This document shows, one piece after another, positions 1 through 12,230 of a stretch of DNA of 64,000 bases. Numbering within the stretch: the stretch's first letter is position 1; each line of letters starts with the position of its first letter. Below the pieces are notes generated by a model. It was not told where the DNA came from, ran no database searches, and saw only the letters and a list, made by a program, of their open reading frames with translations. The DNA lies in NCBI RefSeq assembly GCF_000149955.1, contig NC_030994.1, positions 1,913,071 through 1,977,070 on the forward strand, read 5' to 3'. The position numbers and the translations under genes were made by a program. The DNA is from Fusarium oxysporum f. sp. lycopersici 4287 (lineage: Eukaryota; Ascomycota; Sordariomycetes; Hypocreales; Nectriaceae).

Positions 1-382
1 CTGGCCGGCAGAGGTATCCTTTGAGTGAGGGTTGGGTGCGGGAACTGAAGGTGTGGCTGAAGCAGCGTTTGTCGTCTCGGTGGGCTTGGAGACGGGGGCT
101 TCATGTCCAAGGCCTGTTGCGCGTTCCTCACCGTGGCTGCCAAAGTTTTGTGCCACCTTTTCTTGCTGGGGGGTTTCTAGACCACGCCATGTCAGTGATA
201 TCATTCAAATGTAGTTGTTTGTGTAGTGCAGGCGTTGAGGTCGTACCTAGGTTGCCGGCATCGTAGGGCTCGCCCTGCTTGGTGTCACCTTGGACTCCGG
301 AGACGGGCTCCTTGTTGGCAGTTTGGCTGTCTCCCCAAACAGCCTTGGAGGCGGCGGCAGTGAGGTTGCTGATGGTCTCCAT
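1..382 (-). CDS. Conserved small fungal protein, partial (5' part only)
   Basis: Start codon at 382. Exon 1 is 247-382, a 70-bp GT-AG intron covers 177-246, and exon 2 (176 to 1) runs off the left edge still open. Spliced in frame, the protein begins METISNLTAAASKAVWGD and continues through EPVSGVQGD and GEPYDAGN into a polar segment rich in E, T, P and A. No signal peptide, membrane segment or catalytic motif is visible; composition suggests a small hydrophilic, largely disordered protein. The EPVSGVQGD...GEPYDAGN block resembles a conserved ascomycete family that I know only as hypothetical, so no function is assigned. The promoter lies to the right, towards the mimp element. Confidence 0.65.
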
Positions 383-1602
383 TGTGATTTAGTTGTGATT
401 GTTGTGTAAGTTTGGTATCTTGGTTGTCGTGCAGTTGAATCGTGAATGGCTGGGTATCTTGGGAGCGAGATGGGGTATACTAAAGAGCTGAAATGATAAA
501 GAAAGGGCGGGAGCGTCACGGGGAAGTTCAAGTTTAAATAAAAGGTCCTTCAGCTTTAGAAAGGTAAGAATCAAAGAGGGGGAGGTGGTATGGTAGGTCT
601 GACGTCGTTGTTTGTTTAACCCAACCAAGCGAGGGACACAAATAGTACAACACCTCAGTCAGTAGTATACATCATGAATGCTATGAATAGAAGCCATTTA
701 GAAAGTACCCTTGGAAGGATTCATGTTATTTGCCGGGTCTAACCAGTCAAAGTTGTGCAACATTGTACCTGTTTGCTGTAGAGCATGACCAAAAGTACCC
801 ATTCGTGTCAAGGCAGAAGAGTCCATCATCCGTATGTGGCGGCTCAAGTTATGACGCCGCGGTCGATCGATGGAGCTGACAGGGCCTAGATTACTGCAGC
901 ATGCTCTGAGCCGTATCCCCGGCCTCTCGTTTCAGCATCCAGTGTTCCCATAATATTCCAGGCTTGGATAGGTTGGATGGATGATGTAAAAGGTTGGTCT
1001 TTGAAGAGGTCATGACGTTGCGCTGCCCTCCACAGGCGGACGTACAAGGGGACAAGGGTGAGTGTGGCTGAAGAGGAAGAAACCTGCAGCAGAATATAGC
1101 TAACCAAAGAAAAAACAGAGATTAAGCATCTGTGGCTTAACTTATGCTGAAGCCAAGGAATTTGTGTCAGAGTTTTTGGTGTTGGACCGGACAACCTATC
1201 TGGGGAAGGCCGAGGTAGAGTTGGATGTGTCAACTACGTCATTCTCTACCCTGGTCTTGTCTTGTCGGAGGGGTCATCTAAGAGCTTAGGAGCTCAAGAA
1301 GCTGAAAGATACACGGATGTGCAGCGCAGCCACAACTAAAAAAGCATATTTCAACGGTTAAAGAAGAAGCCAATATGATTCTATAATTATAAAGCTTTGA
1401 TGGCACTTGCTTAGGTTCCGACTTGGCATTCAATGTTCCTGAGAATCTACCGAAGTCGCAGTCAAGAAAAACAGTGGAGGGCAATAAAAGCAAGGCCTTT
1501 GGCGGTCAACATTGGATGCTTCTAGATTGGATTCTTGGCACGACCTGCAGTCCTGAGTCGCCAAATTGGCCCCAAGTCTAGCTGCGCGCGTCATCGAGTT
1601 TA
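383..1602. other. Intergenic region, left of the mimp
   Basis: Upstream region of the minus-strand gene that starts at 382. The open frames here lack family resemblance and splice support. Nothing else recognised. Confidence 0.5.
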
Positions 1603-1825
1603 CAGTGGGATGCAAAAAGTTTGAATACCGGGCGTGTATCTTCTTTCGCCGCTAGCCTCTTTGAGCCAGCTACCACGTGCATATCAGCTTTTGCACGGCT
1701 AATAAGTATATAGTGATTGGCTAGATCGAGCTTCTTCTTCAAATTAGAAGCAGGCTGAACTCCAAATAGGCTAGACAGGGGGTATCAGTACTTCAAAAGG
1801 TATTCAAACTTATTGCATCCCACTG
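1603..1825. mobile_element. mimp-type MITE (miniature impala, Tc1/mariner)
   Basis: A 223-bp element bounded by near-perfect terminal inverted repeats of about 27 bp. The left end reads CAGTGGGATGCAAAAAG and the right end TTATTGCATCCCACTG; after reverse-complementing there is one mismatch. TA dinucleotides flank both ends (1601-1602 and 1826-1827), the target duplication expected of Tc1/mariner insertion. Both ends fit the published mimp patterns CAGTGGG..GCAA[TA]AA and TT[TA]TTGC..CCCACTG, and the size is close to that known for mimp1 (about 220 bp). There is no coding capacity; mimps are non-autonomous and mobilised by impala transposase. It sits 1.2 kb upstream of the gene starting at 382 and 2.8 kb upstream of the Zn2Cys6 gene. 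Confidence 0.93.
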
Positions 1826-2230
1826 TAGTATTATGTAGGTGCTGTAACTAATAAATCCGCCCGCTCGGTTTGTGTCATTAGCATTGGATCATTACGAATC
1901 AGGCAGCTCGTTCAGATACGACGGGCGTAAAGGCCAACCAGCCTTACTGCCCCGAGACAAATCTGCAGCCCTGTAGTATCGGTTCGGCCGAGAGCCGGCT
2001 TTTGTCCGGGTATTGATGAATTGTCGATTTAACATGTAAGTCGATGGACTACCTATAAAAGCCTCTGTTGCGTTTATTTCGATGCAATGCCCTTAGTTGG
2101 TCCTCTTTCGAGTTTTCGTGAACACACCGCTCTCCAAGAGCTGAAACCTTTATGCCAAGCCAGAGAGTGCACGTACGTACTCTCGCAACGGGCCATGTCG
2201 ATAAAGTCCAAGAGCTAATGTCAGTTCAAG

Positions 2231-2255
2231 GTCTGTGTCTGTGTCTGTGTCTGTG
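2231..2255. repeat. GTCTGT microsatellite
   Basis: Four tandem copies of GTCTGT, visible directly; intergenic. Confidence 0.9.
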
Positions 2256-3220
2256 AGGCCAAACTTTGTCGTCGATTTTGAAATGATGAATTAATGCGCG
2301 TATTGTATTGCACGAGTCGTCTCCCTACCTCCGTAACTCCCGTACTGGGATGGCTGCTGAAAGAGCCACGCGCCAAGTGGTCTCTGCCGTGCCGTGTTTT
2401 GATATCGTAAGCAACAGAAAACATCTGCCGTTCCATTTTCATCTGGTCTCCTGGTGAGTATCTTGCAGCCTTACCCACTCCCATGGTAACGGCAATATGG
2501 ACCATTCCGCAATCAACATTCCCCTGCCTCCTTAATATTGGCGACCAGAGCTTAAAAGCTTCGCCTGGCTGGGTTATCCTTCCTGTTTCTCATACAGCTC
2601 AGCTCGTGCGGGTAAGGTTTTCCATACTGGAACCCCTAACTTATCAGAAACCATTGAGAAAAACGTCCATCTAAGACTAACGTTAGTTCCAACTTACCCT
2701 CCAATGATCCCGTATGGCTGCCTCTGTGTCCCCCTTTTATGACACCTCCACCTTTCTCATCACCTTGCAAACCTTCATCCTTTCAAATTTCCCCTCCCGA
2801 GTTGTGAGTTGTGATCAATAGCAAGGTGGTCCCTGTTGGCCTAGACCATCCAAAGTGGCACTTCGCACCACATCACGCAGTCCTGGCAGTCCACTTTGAG
2901 CGATAGTCTAGAGGCCCTCATTCCCTCATCGAGACCTTCAAGGACCTTCCCAGTATCCAGGATGTCGGTATTATCCTGGGCTTGGGCTTTTGTGATGACC
3001 TTGGGCAGAAGCTGACCTCCTGATCTCTGTGCGGATTTCGGTCAGCTACGTTGCCATCGAATGGGTTGGAGTTCAACAATGCTGGCTGACGATCGCCGAG
3101 ATGAGGTATGATCGATGGGTAATTCCCTCGATACAACCGTCAGAGGTAGCATTTATTCGGGTCCACACATTAATTAAAATGCTGACAGCTTGAAATCTCA
3201 ATATCATAGATTGTGTGATA

Positions 3221-3250
3221 CGGTACGGTACGATACGATACGATACGATG
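3221..3250. repeat. CGATA/CGGTA pentanucleotide repeat
   Basis: Six tandem 5-bp units, two CGGTA and then CGATA, intergenic. Confidence 0.85.
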
Positions 3251-3996
3251 CGGCGAGTGCCCACGGCTTTAGGTCGGTTCGGCAAGCATTTTGCACTGCC
3301 GCTGTACCTAGCAGTTAGTAGTGCCTATTAGTTATAGGTACCTAGTTCTAGGCAGTCTAATTAGGACGCCGGGTCCACTACTTGGGCTGTCCCGTCTAAG
3401 CACCTACCTCCCATCATCCATGGATGGCTTCCGTTTCCGTCCTCTACTTTACCATACTTAGACTCTCATCCTTGCTTGATCTTTAATCTTTCAACGACTT
3501 TTCTGACAGTATTTCCCATAAAGTCCGACGGGGCATACTATTAGGCCGTTCTCTATATGGACGTCATGTCTATTTCGTCTTAGATCACTCTCATCCTCAA
3601 CCCATACCTACCATACCATATACCGTACACAGTCTGCCAACCCTTTCTCCGCACTACCTACCTACCCTTACTCGATAATATCCAAGACAGGCCAGTTCAG
3701 CACAGCACCAGCCTCTAGGCCCTGGTCCTGGCCTTGACTCGGTCTCGTCGCAATCAATCAATCACGGGAGAGGACTGGCTGAACTCACTCACATGTGCCG
3801 ACAAAAGTAAACATCTATTCTCTACCTTGGCCATAAGTTAATACCCCGCCAATTTCACGTCAACATATTCCCCTCTCCCTCCTTTTCCTCTCGTCCCGAT
3901 TCCAGTTCCAGCTCCCTGGGCTGCGGGACACCCCTACGTATCGGAAACACAACGGGCTTGCCTGACATCTGTCTACCCGTTGTGACCGTTGTGATC

Positions 3997-4032
3997 CAGC
4001 ACCAGTACCAGCACCAGTACCAGCACCAACAC
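3997..4032. repeat. 12-bp CAGCACCAGTAC tandem repeat
   Basis: Nearly three copies of a 12-bp unit upstream of the Zn2Cys6 gene. It would encode QYQHQYQH-type low complexity if translated, but no gene is supported here. Confidence 0.8.
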
Positions 4033-4655
4033 CGGCTGGTCCCCTACTGGATTTGGATACTGGCCCATCCGACAGCGCTCCCTATTCTAGGTCTCTTCGC
4101 CACGGGCGGCAGCGGTAGCGTCAGAATTGCGAGTGAGCAAGTTGTGCCCTGGGCTTCTGGGCTGGATGAGTGGCTGAGACAGCCAGCGCAAGCAGTACAA
4201 GGTCAATCTGCACGCGATTCGTCGCGTTACCTACTCGGGATGGGACTTATTTCTTGAGGCAGCTATTCGACGTTATTAATCATCCTATCACTTTTCCACT
4301 GCATTTCTGCCATTCTTCAACTTGGCGATGCTCATTTACCTGGCCTTGTCTTCCGATCTATCGCCCCTATTGTTTCAAGCTCTGATGCAACACACGACTG
4401 TCAGGGTTTCAATCAACAAACTGACCCAGGTTTCCAATAGCGGTTCGCTACTTGTTTCATAGCCTGTGGCATTGGGCGAGCGCAATTGCTACCTCCGTCA
4501 CTACTTATATATTGGAATCAGGGTATATCCGGTACCCACCCGCCTCCACGAACTCCGTCACCGTGCTACCGATCTCACTGCCCCGGACCTACCGATTATC
4601 GACGGTGTCCAGCTCTCGGCAAGACACCGTCGTGATTCAAAAGCCCTCAGCGACC

Positions 4656-6693
4656 ATGGTCTACTGTGGGAAAGCCTCTCAGGGCTGCCAGAACTGTCGC
4701 GTGCGACGTATCAAGGTGAGTTAATCCGCTGGAGTCATCCACGGCCTGCGATTCTCCACACATACAGTAGTTCATGGGCTTTAACTAATTGGCAATTCTA
4801 CTCAACAGTGTGACAAAATCAAACCGGAATGCTCACAATGTATTCGGGTTGGGAAAAAGTGCCCTGGTTATCGTGACCAGCTCTCCCTCATGTTTCGTGA
4901 CGAGAGCAGCAAGGTGATACAAAAAGCACATGCACAATGGGGTGTTGGTGAATCCTCTGAGGGCCTATCAACACAAACATCCTCCAGCTCTCTGGCTTCT
5001 TCTTACTCGTCCAACAGCTCTACACAAGCCTCTTCCGTTTCTGCTTCTTCCTCTATAACATCTCTACACAGCTATCCTGGTCCCGCAGCGATAGCATCCT
5101 CCTACAAATCATTCAAAGATGGCTGGCCAACGTCTCCTGCTTCAACTGCGAGCCAGCAAACACCATCGCCGACCCCTCAATCTCCCGCTTCATCTTTATA
5201 TCATACGACCTCAAATGCTTCCACTGTACAGCCTATCGTTATACGACCACCAAGGCTTTCGCCGCCAATCGATCCAAGTCTCGAGGAGCAGGGCGTTCAG
5301 TTCTATGTCAACCGTTACCTAATAGGCCATCCAGATGAGCCCCAGGTCCCCCGGCGATTTGTCACACACGGAATGGCTATGGGACCCTGCTGTTCAAGAC
5401 GTAATGGCCGCGGTTGGCCTCGCTAGCCTTTCCAATCTCAAAGACGATTCCAGCATGATGACGATAGCCCGTCAACGATATGGGTTGGCTTTGCGCCAGA
5501 CTGGTCGCCTCGTACAGACCTCGAGCATGCCGGATTTTGAGGTCACGATGCGCTCCGTCGTCATGCTTGCCATGTTCGAGGTTTGTGCCCCGACCCCTAA
5601 TGCCAGCCAACACACCCGCATGGTCAGCCCCATCTCCCCGATCTACCATTCTCCTGTCCAATCTTGGCTTTTGATATGCTAACACCCGTCTCCAGCTTGT
5701 CAAAGGAGCCTATCAAGGACTAGGGCACGTTCATGCGCACATTATGGGCGGGCTTGCTCTATTGCGACGATGGCTACCTATGCCAGCGGCCGCTTTCCTC
5801 GGTGTTCGTGCCATGGTACAAATGTCTTATTCTCTTGTATGTCATGGTTTCTAAGCACATCGTCCCAATTTACTCACATAGTTGCTCAGTTTATACCTGC
5901 TCACATGTCCGCAACACCCCTGCCAGACCCCCTATTCGAATGGATTTCGTTTGCAAGAACCCTCCTTGACCCAGCCGATCATCCTGCTACCGATCTCGGC
6001 CCATTAATTGGGCGATTCATTCAGGTCTCAACATACATCAAGACTCATGCTCTGGTCGACGGTCGTTCTATCATAGTGTCCACCTTGAAGCAATTATTAG
6101 ATATTGACGAGTCATTCCTTAGTTGGGAACGAAATCTTGGACCTACTTGGCGATTTCGCGAAGAGAAAGCGGAACACCTACCACCAGCTGCGGTATTCGA
6201 TGGCACGTGTCATGTCTATTTCGACATGTTTGTTGCACGGATGTATGGACACTACCGATGGGCGCGTACTCTCTTGAATCAGACAATTATCGAATTTATC
6301 AAGGCGTACCCCAAATCTAGCGCGCCCTTGATCTCGCTGGCCGAATACGGACATCGATACGAGATCGTTAGAAAACTCGCCCGCGACACTCTCGTGAGCA
6401 CCCCAACACATTGGCGACACCCGCTTCTCACCGAAAAGGCTGCCATACCAGTCGAGAGACCAGGAGGGGCGGGCTCTGGCTCTGCTGGGCTTCCCGTTGT
6501 TCTATTTCACCTTCAAGTTGCTGCCTGTGCTCCTGGTGTCCCAGAGGCATACTGGGACTGGGTTGTGGCAGTGATGGAGTGTGTATGGAGTGATATGGGT
6601 ATTCTTCATGCCAAGTGCATGATGGACACCATGAAGGCATATCGTGACTCGCTGAAAATAAAGAAGGAAGTGATCGAAAGCAGTGTGCGGTGA
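4656..6693 (+). CDS. Zn2Cys6 transcription factor, apparent frameshift in exon 2
   Basis: A nuclear regulator of the Zn(II)2Cys6 class. Exons are 4656-4715, 4809-5580, 5696-5836 and 5890-6693, all with GT-AG borders. The ATG sits in a good context (gaccATGg). The DNA-binding domain is split by intron 1: CQNCRVRRIK, then CDKIKPECSQCIRVGKKCPGY, giving all six zinc-binding cysteines. A Ser-rich linker follows, then an alpha-helical region typical of the fungal-specific factor domain of the Fungal_trans_2 kind (about 590 aa in all). The frame breaks near 5335-5350: the conserved reading ...YLIGHPDEP is in one frame and ...SPGDLSHTEWLWDP continues in the +1 frame, as if one extra C lies in the C runs of ccccaggtccccc. 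No intron of normal size repairs this. It may be a sequencing error or real inactivation. Target genes unknown. Confidence 0.82.
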
Positions 6694-7605
6694 TGATAAC
6701 TCGCCCAGGCATCGGTATGGTTATGAATAAAATCATGGAATGCCTGGGACAGTACGAATGCATCTTGTTCGGTGTTTACTGGCTTTGTGGGCTGCATTGG
6801 CATCGAGTTTCTTCTTTTGGGTACCTAGGGGTAGAAAAACTGACATCGAGCGTCGTTCTTCACCCGGAGTTGGCTGGTTTGGGTATTGCATCTGGACTTT
6901 TAGGTTCACGGAAGGTTATGGTTAACGAATATTGGGTGCATGGCCACTTATGCTTGTGGTAGACATGATAACTTCTCAACCTCAGTGTTGCTACTCGCAC
7001 CTGAGGCCTCTATATTACACAACTTATGTTGATAAACTCTTTCTTTGTCTATAGTATTATCAGAGCTTAATGGAAATGACCATGGCTCAGACATTTTATA
7101 CTATTCAAAATCATTAACACACTCACTCACTGGCCCATTAGATGGACGATTTCAGAAACAGGTGCCCTGACTCTTTGTCGAGGCATCATATTAGTGCTAA
7201 AGTAGCAATTTGGGACTATGCTACAATCCTTTGATCTTGTCAGCAGTCTCTAAAATTGATCATCTAACCTTATCTCACCCTGAATTCAAAAACCTGGTTA
7301 TCATTGGTGCTTATCTGTTTCCATTCATCAGAGCCTGGCTCTTCCCCAGATGTTAGTGGGGATCTGACTAAACCCCCCGGAGAAATAGTGTAGGCGTGGG
7401 CCGACCCTGGCTCAGGCACGTGTATCATTGAGGCAGCCACACCTTCAACTCCACCATAACATCCATACCCAGCCCAGCCTTATCGCAACGACCATCCCTT
7501 TCAAAGCCAGACTATTCGCGATCCATCAAAGCAAAGTTCATCATCGATACGAAGGAAACTGTTTAACTGCAATAGCAACTGTACTAGTCGCTGACTTCAA
7601 TCATC
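6694..7605. other. Intergenic region
   Basis: 3' region of the Zn2Cys6 gene and promoter of SGF73 (both plus strand). No other feature seen. Confidence 0.5.
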
Positions 7606-9070
<1,465 letters not shown>

Positions 9071-9564
9071 AATGAAACCTTGCAGAACAGGTAAAGGTTT
9101 GAAAACAGAACCAACACACGTTCTCTGGAAGCGTATCAAGGTCGGTTGTGTAACGGACCATTCTTGGAGGAGATACCAAACGCTGTTTATTGTTTATGAC
9201 GAGGAGTATTGTACAGCGGGGTCTAGAAGACTTGACTTTTGTATGAGATATCAATAATGTTATGAGTCTCCCATCTCTAAGTATACCCCGTCATGCCTCG
9301 GAACATGGGTCACATGCGGTGACTGGATGGTGGGGCCGCGCCGAGGTTGGCTTATGACGTCTTGAATGCGATAGCGCGCGTCGCTCATTATTGCGGTCCC
9401 GTCCTGTCCTGCTATAATACCAGGGCTACTTACATGCGGCTCAACATCCATGCTGCCTTGCTCGCGACTCTTCCTTCACATCATGCACGTGCGCGTGCCT
9501 TTCAGCTATCATCACTTCGTTTCACGGCATTGATGAGCATTCTCAGTATCTTGATCTTGTTACA
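9071..9564. other. Intergenic region
   Basis: 3' region of SGF73 and promoter of the carrier gene. Nothing else recognised. Confidence 0.5.
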
Positions 9565-10554
9565 ATGTCGTCTCAGCAGGCTCTCAATGCCCTTGGCCAC
9601 GCCGTATCTGGCTCTGTTGGGACAGCCATATCAACAGCATCCCTGTACCCATTGGACCTGGTTACGACTCGACTCAAGGCGCAGCGAAAGACGGGAGGCT
9701 CTACAAGCGACTACGATGGTGTCATTTCAGCTTTCAAAGGCATCCCCGCCAACGAAGGAGGGATCAAGGCACTGTACAGTGGACTAGGAACAGATGTGGC
9801 CAAGTCGGTCGTGGATAGTTTTCTATTCTTTGGCTTCTACAACTATCTACGCCCTCGACATCGCAAACCCAAGATTGTCGAAGAGCTTCTTGTGGGCGCC
9901 GTCGCTGGAGGGTGTGCCAGGGCTCTCACCACCCCCATTTCGAATGTTGTCACGAGAAAGCAGATGTTGGGGAGTGAGCAGTCGCTTCTGGAGATTCTCT
10001 CCGAGATTCGAAAAGAAAGCGGATTGCTTGGTCTCTGGTCTGGCTATTCGGCTACCCTGATGCTCACTCTGAATCCCAGCATCACCTTCTTTGTCAATCG
10101 ACGGCTGGCAGCGCGGATCTTACCAGCACTCGAAGAAGAGGACTTTCCAGTGGCATGGATCGCCTTCTTGATTGCCGCCTCGAGCAAAGCTACTGCCACT
10201 GCCATCACATATCCTTTCCAGACGGGCAAGACGCGCCTTCAAATGGCGGGTAGCTCGGTGAGCACGGCGGATGCTGATGTGGAGAAAGGGCAGAGCGGAA
10301 ATTCGAAGCGCAAGCATATACTGCGGAGGATACTTGATCTTCTCAATCAGTCCATATTTGGCGTCATTACTCGCATCATTACCAACGAGGGTATGAAAGC
10401 ACTCTACGCTGGACTTCAGGGAGAGCTTCTCAAGAGCTTCTTCAGTCACGGATTGACAATGCTCACCAAGGGTGTTATTCATCGGTTTGTTGTTCGTGTA
10501 TGGTTTATGATGCTGTTGCCCTACTTGCGACAGCGAAGGCTGCGGATGAAGTGA
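9565..10554 (+). CDS. Mitochondrial carrier family protein, PMP47-like
   Basis: A 329-aa solute carrier of the SLC25 family, intronless here. Three repeats of about 100 residues are visible. The first has the full signature PLDLVTTRLK, followed by GIKALYSGLG. The second and third are degenerate, PISNVVTRK and PFQTGKTRLQ, lacking the acidic residue; degenerate repeats are also seen in peroxisomal PMP47/Ant1 carriers. LGLWSGYSATLMLTLNPSITF in repeat 2 also resembles that group. The likely location is the peroxisomal membrane, with adenine nucleotides or cofactors as possible substrates, but the substrate cannot be read from sequence. A second, intron-containing carrier of the same group lies at 56732-57932. 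The stop codon is only 25 bp from the stop of the convergent NOSIP-like gene. Confidence 0.82.
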   Translation: MSSQQALNALGHAVSGSVGTAISTASLYPLDLVTTRLKAQRKTGGSTSDYDGVISAFKGIPANEGGIKALYSGLGTDVAKSVVDSFLFFGFYNYLRPRHRKPKIVEELLVGAVAGGCARALTTPISNVVTRKQMLGSEQSLLEILSEIRKESGLLGLWSGYSATLMLTLNPSITFFVNRRLAARILPALEEEDFPVAWIAFLIAASSKATATAITYPFQTGKTRLQMAGSSVSTADADVEKGQSGNSKRKHILRRILDLLNQSIFGVITRIITNEGMKALYAGLQGELLKSFFSHGLTMLTKGVIHRFVVRVWFMMLLPYLRQRRLRMK

Positions 10555-10579
10555 TGGGATGTGGTTCAGTGCGAGATTC

Positions 10580-11761
10580 TCAACATTGGAAAGCGACGCT
10601 CGATCGCTCCACGGTGTTTCCTCCGTGAGCTGAAAAGCCTGTCCCTTCGGACTGGAGGGCTATCAAGCCAGGCATCGAAGAGCCAGGGGCGGTATCTGTC
10701 TTGTGTGACTTGGAGGTCAGAGGTACGTCGCAGACGTAGCAGGTCAGGGGTGGAACATCCTCAGAAGATGTCTTTTTGGATGATGGGATCATGAACTGTT
10801 TAACGCAACTGTGACACAAAACATGACCACACTCTTTGGTCATCATGGGATTGGAGGCGTTTGTGAGCATCTTTAAGCATGACGGGCAAGTCCTCTGCTT
10901 GCCCTTTGACGTTTCCTCTTCGTTGAAGTTAATTGTGATGAGATTTTGCATGGTAATAGGGTGGGGACTGTCGGATGCAGATGCTGGGCATGTTGGTACG
11001 GTCTTGTTTTTCTTCGCAACTGGTGGGAGTTTGCTTGATTGGGCGTCTGGTGTAAGCGATGGAGTCCAGAATGATGGGAGATGTGGTTTCGCAGCCTGTA
11101 CGATAGGGAGTCAACACGAAATACTACACCACTGTAGGGTTGAGATTCCTACCTTTTCCTCTTCCAGCGCTTTCCTGGCTTTGACCTTGTCCTCGCGCGC
11201 AATGCGATCCAGCTCGTCTTTGTCGAGTTCAAACTTACGCTTCGTACCTACTACCAAAGCTTGCGAGTTCGAATCGCTGATCGTCGCATCCACCTTTTCA
11301 TCGTCGGTCTTGGTTACGTTTGCCTTGTTCTTGCGATCGAGACCAGCCTGCGTCAACTCAAAATCTTGAATGGTGCGCTCGCGATCCAGCTCATCCTCGT
11401 GCGCTTTTTGCTTAGCGGCCTCTTCCTCAGCAGCGGCGCGTGCCTTCTGGGCGCGTTTGATATCCTTCTTCTGCGTGAGTATGTTCGATAGTGCGCATTC
11501 ACGGCAGAATATATCGCCGCGTCGACATGAGACGGGATCGCGGGCGATGTTGAGACACAGACCACAGGAGCCAAATGGGAGGAATGAGTCGCGGTGAAGG
11601 CGAGCGGACGAAGATGACCAGTGGGATTTTGCGAGGGCGCGTTCGTGAGAGGTGAAGACTGGACGGGAGGTGTTTCGTTTACCTGATTGATTAATTGGGT
11701 TAGTTTGGTAAGACAGCAGTTGTGATGGTATCATAAGGAACGTACTGTGTGCTGATACCAT
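10580..11761 (-). CDS. NOSIP-type RING/U-box protein
   Basis: Homologue of nitric oxide synthase-interacting protein, a nuclear spliceosome-associated protein with putative E3 ubiquitin ligase activity. Exons are 11746-11761 (16 bp), 11153-11682 and 10580-11095; 353 aa. The N-terminus has the zf-NOSIP signature: SKRNTSRPVFTSHERALAKSH, then FGSCGLCLNIARDPVSC and GDIFCRECALSNIL. A Lys/Glu-rich coiled region follows. The C-terminal half has a second RING-like module with CPSCLKML, KECGHVLCHSC and TCYVCDVPL. Two split RING/U-box halves around a charged linker is the NOSIP layout. The first intron falls after six residues (MVSAHS), so the start depends on a very small exon that fits splice rules exactly. 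Ends tail-to-tail with the carrier gene. Confidence 0.88.
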
Positions 11762-12230
11762 GATGTTATCTGGCTTGGGAGAGCTCCGTTATTGTTGATA
11801 GAAGCTGGTAGAGGGGAATTTTATGTCGCAGTGTCCTGAAGCTCGTAAATCTGATTTCGATGTGATTGAGAAAGACTAGTTTTCCCCAGTGATACTCGCC
11901 TACGAACGACAAGAACAAATTTGAAGTGATAGATGTTCAAATACACGTTGAGGTAAACGTCAACTTAACTTAACTTAGTTGCAATGTAACCCCAGCACAT
12001 GCCTATCCTGTCCTGTCCTGCCCAGTCTAGGGATCCCATGTCATTTCTACAGGGTAAGCAAACAGGAAAAAAGTTGGAGGTGGGTCTATTATGAGCCGCT
12101 TCTCTCCGATCAAATACTTGTATAAAGCACTTGTCTAGACTTGTCTTTTTCCATTTAACGAATACTCGCGTTATAATATTGTCTCTGTTTTACAATGATA
12201 ATTTGATATCTTCTCAAGCCTGTCGTTACC
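11762..12230. other. Divergent promoter region
   Basis: Shared upstream region of the NOSIP-like gene (minus) and tafazzin (plus). No other feature seen. Confidence 0.5.

Larger units (their letters stand above)
1828..4655. other. Gene-poor region between mimp and Zn2Cys6 gene
   Basis: About 2.8 kb without a supportable gene. It holds several simple repeats (listed separately), many TACCTA-type oligomers around 3300-3700, and the presumed leader and promoter of the regulator at 4656. The short open frames, for example at 2221-2505 and 3958-4257, have no recognisable domain, signal peptide or splice structure. Confidence 0.5.

Noticed and set aside
886..1233. 115-codon minus-strand frame as a gene
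   Set aside because: No ATG-supported start, biased Pro/Leu/Ser composition typical of chance frames, no family resemblance.
1278..1615. Minus-strand open frames next to the mimp (71 and 61 codons) considered as effector candidates
   Set aside because: Neither begins with ATG (both start at TTG), neither has a convincing signal peptide, and cysteine pattern and length are not persuasive.
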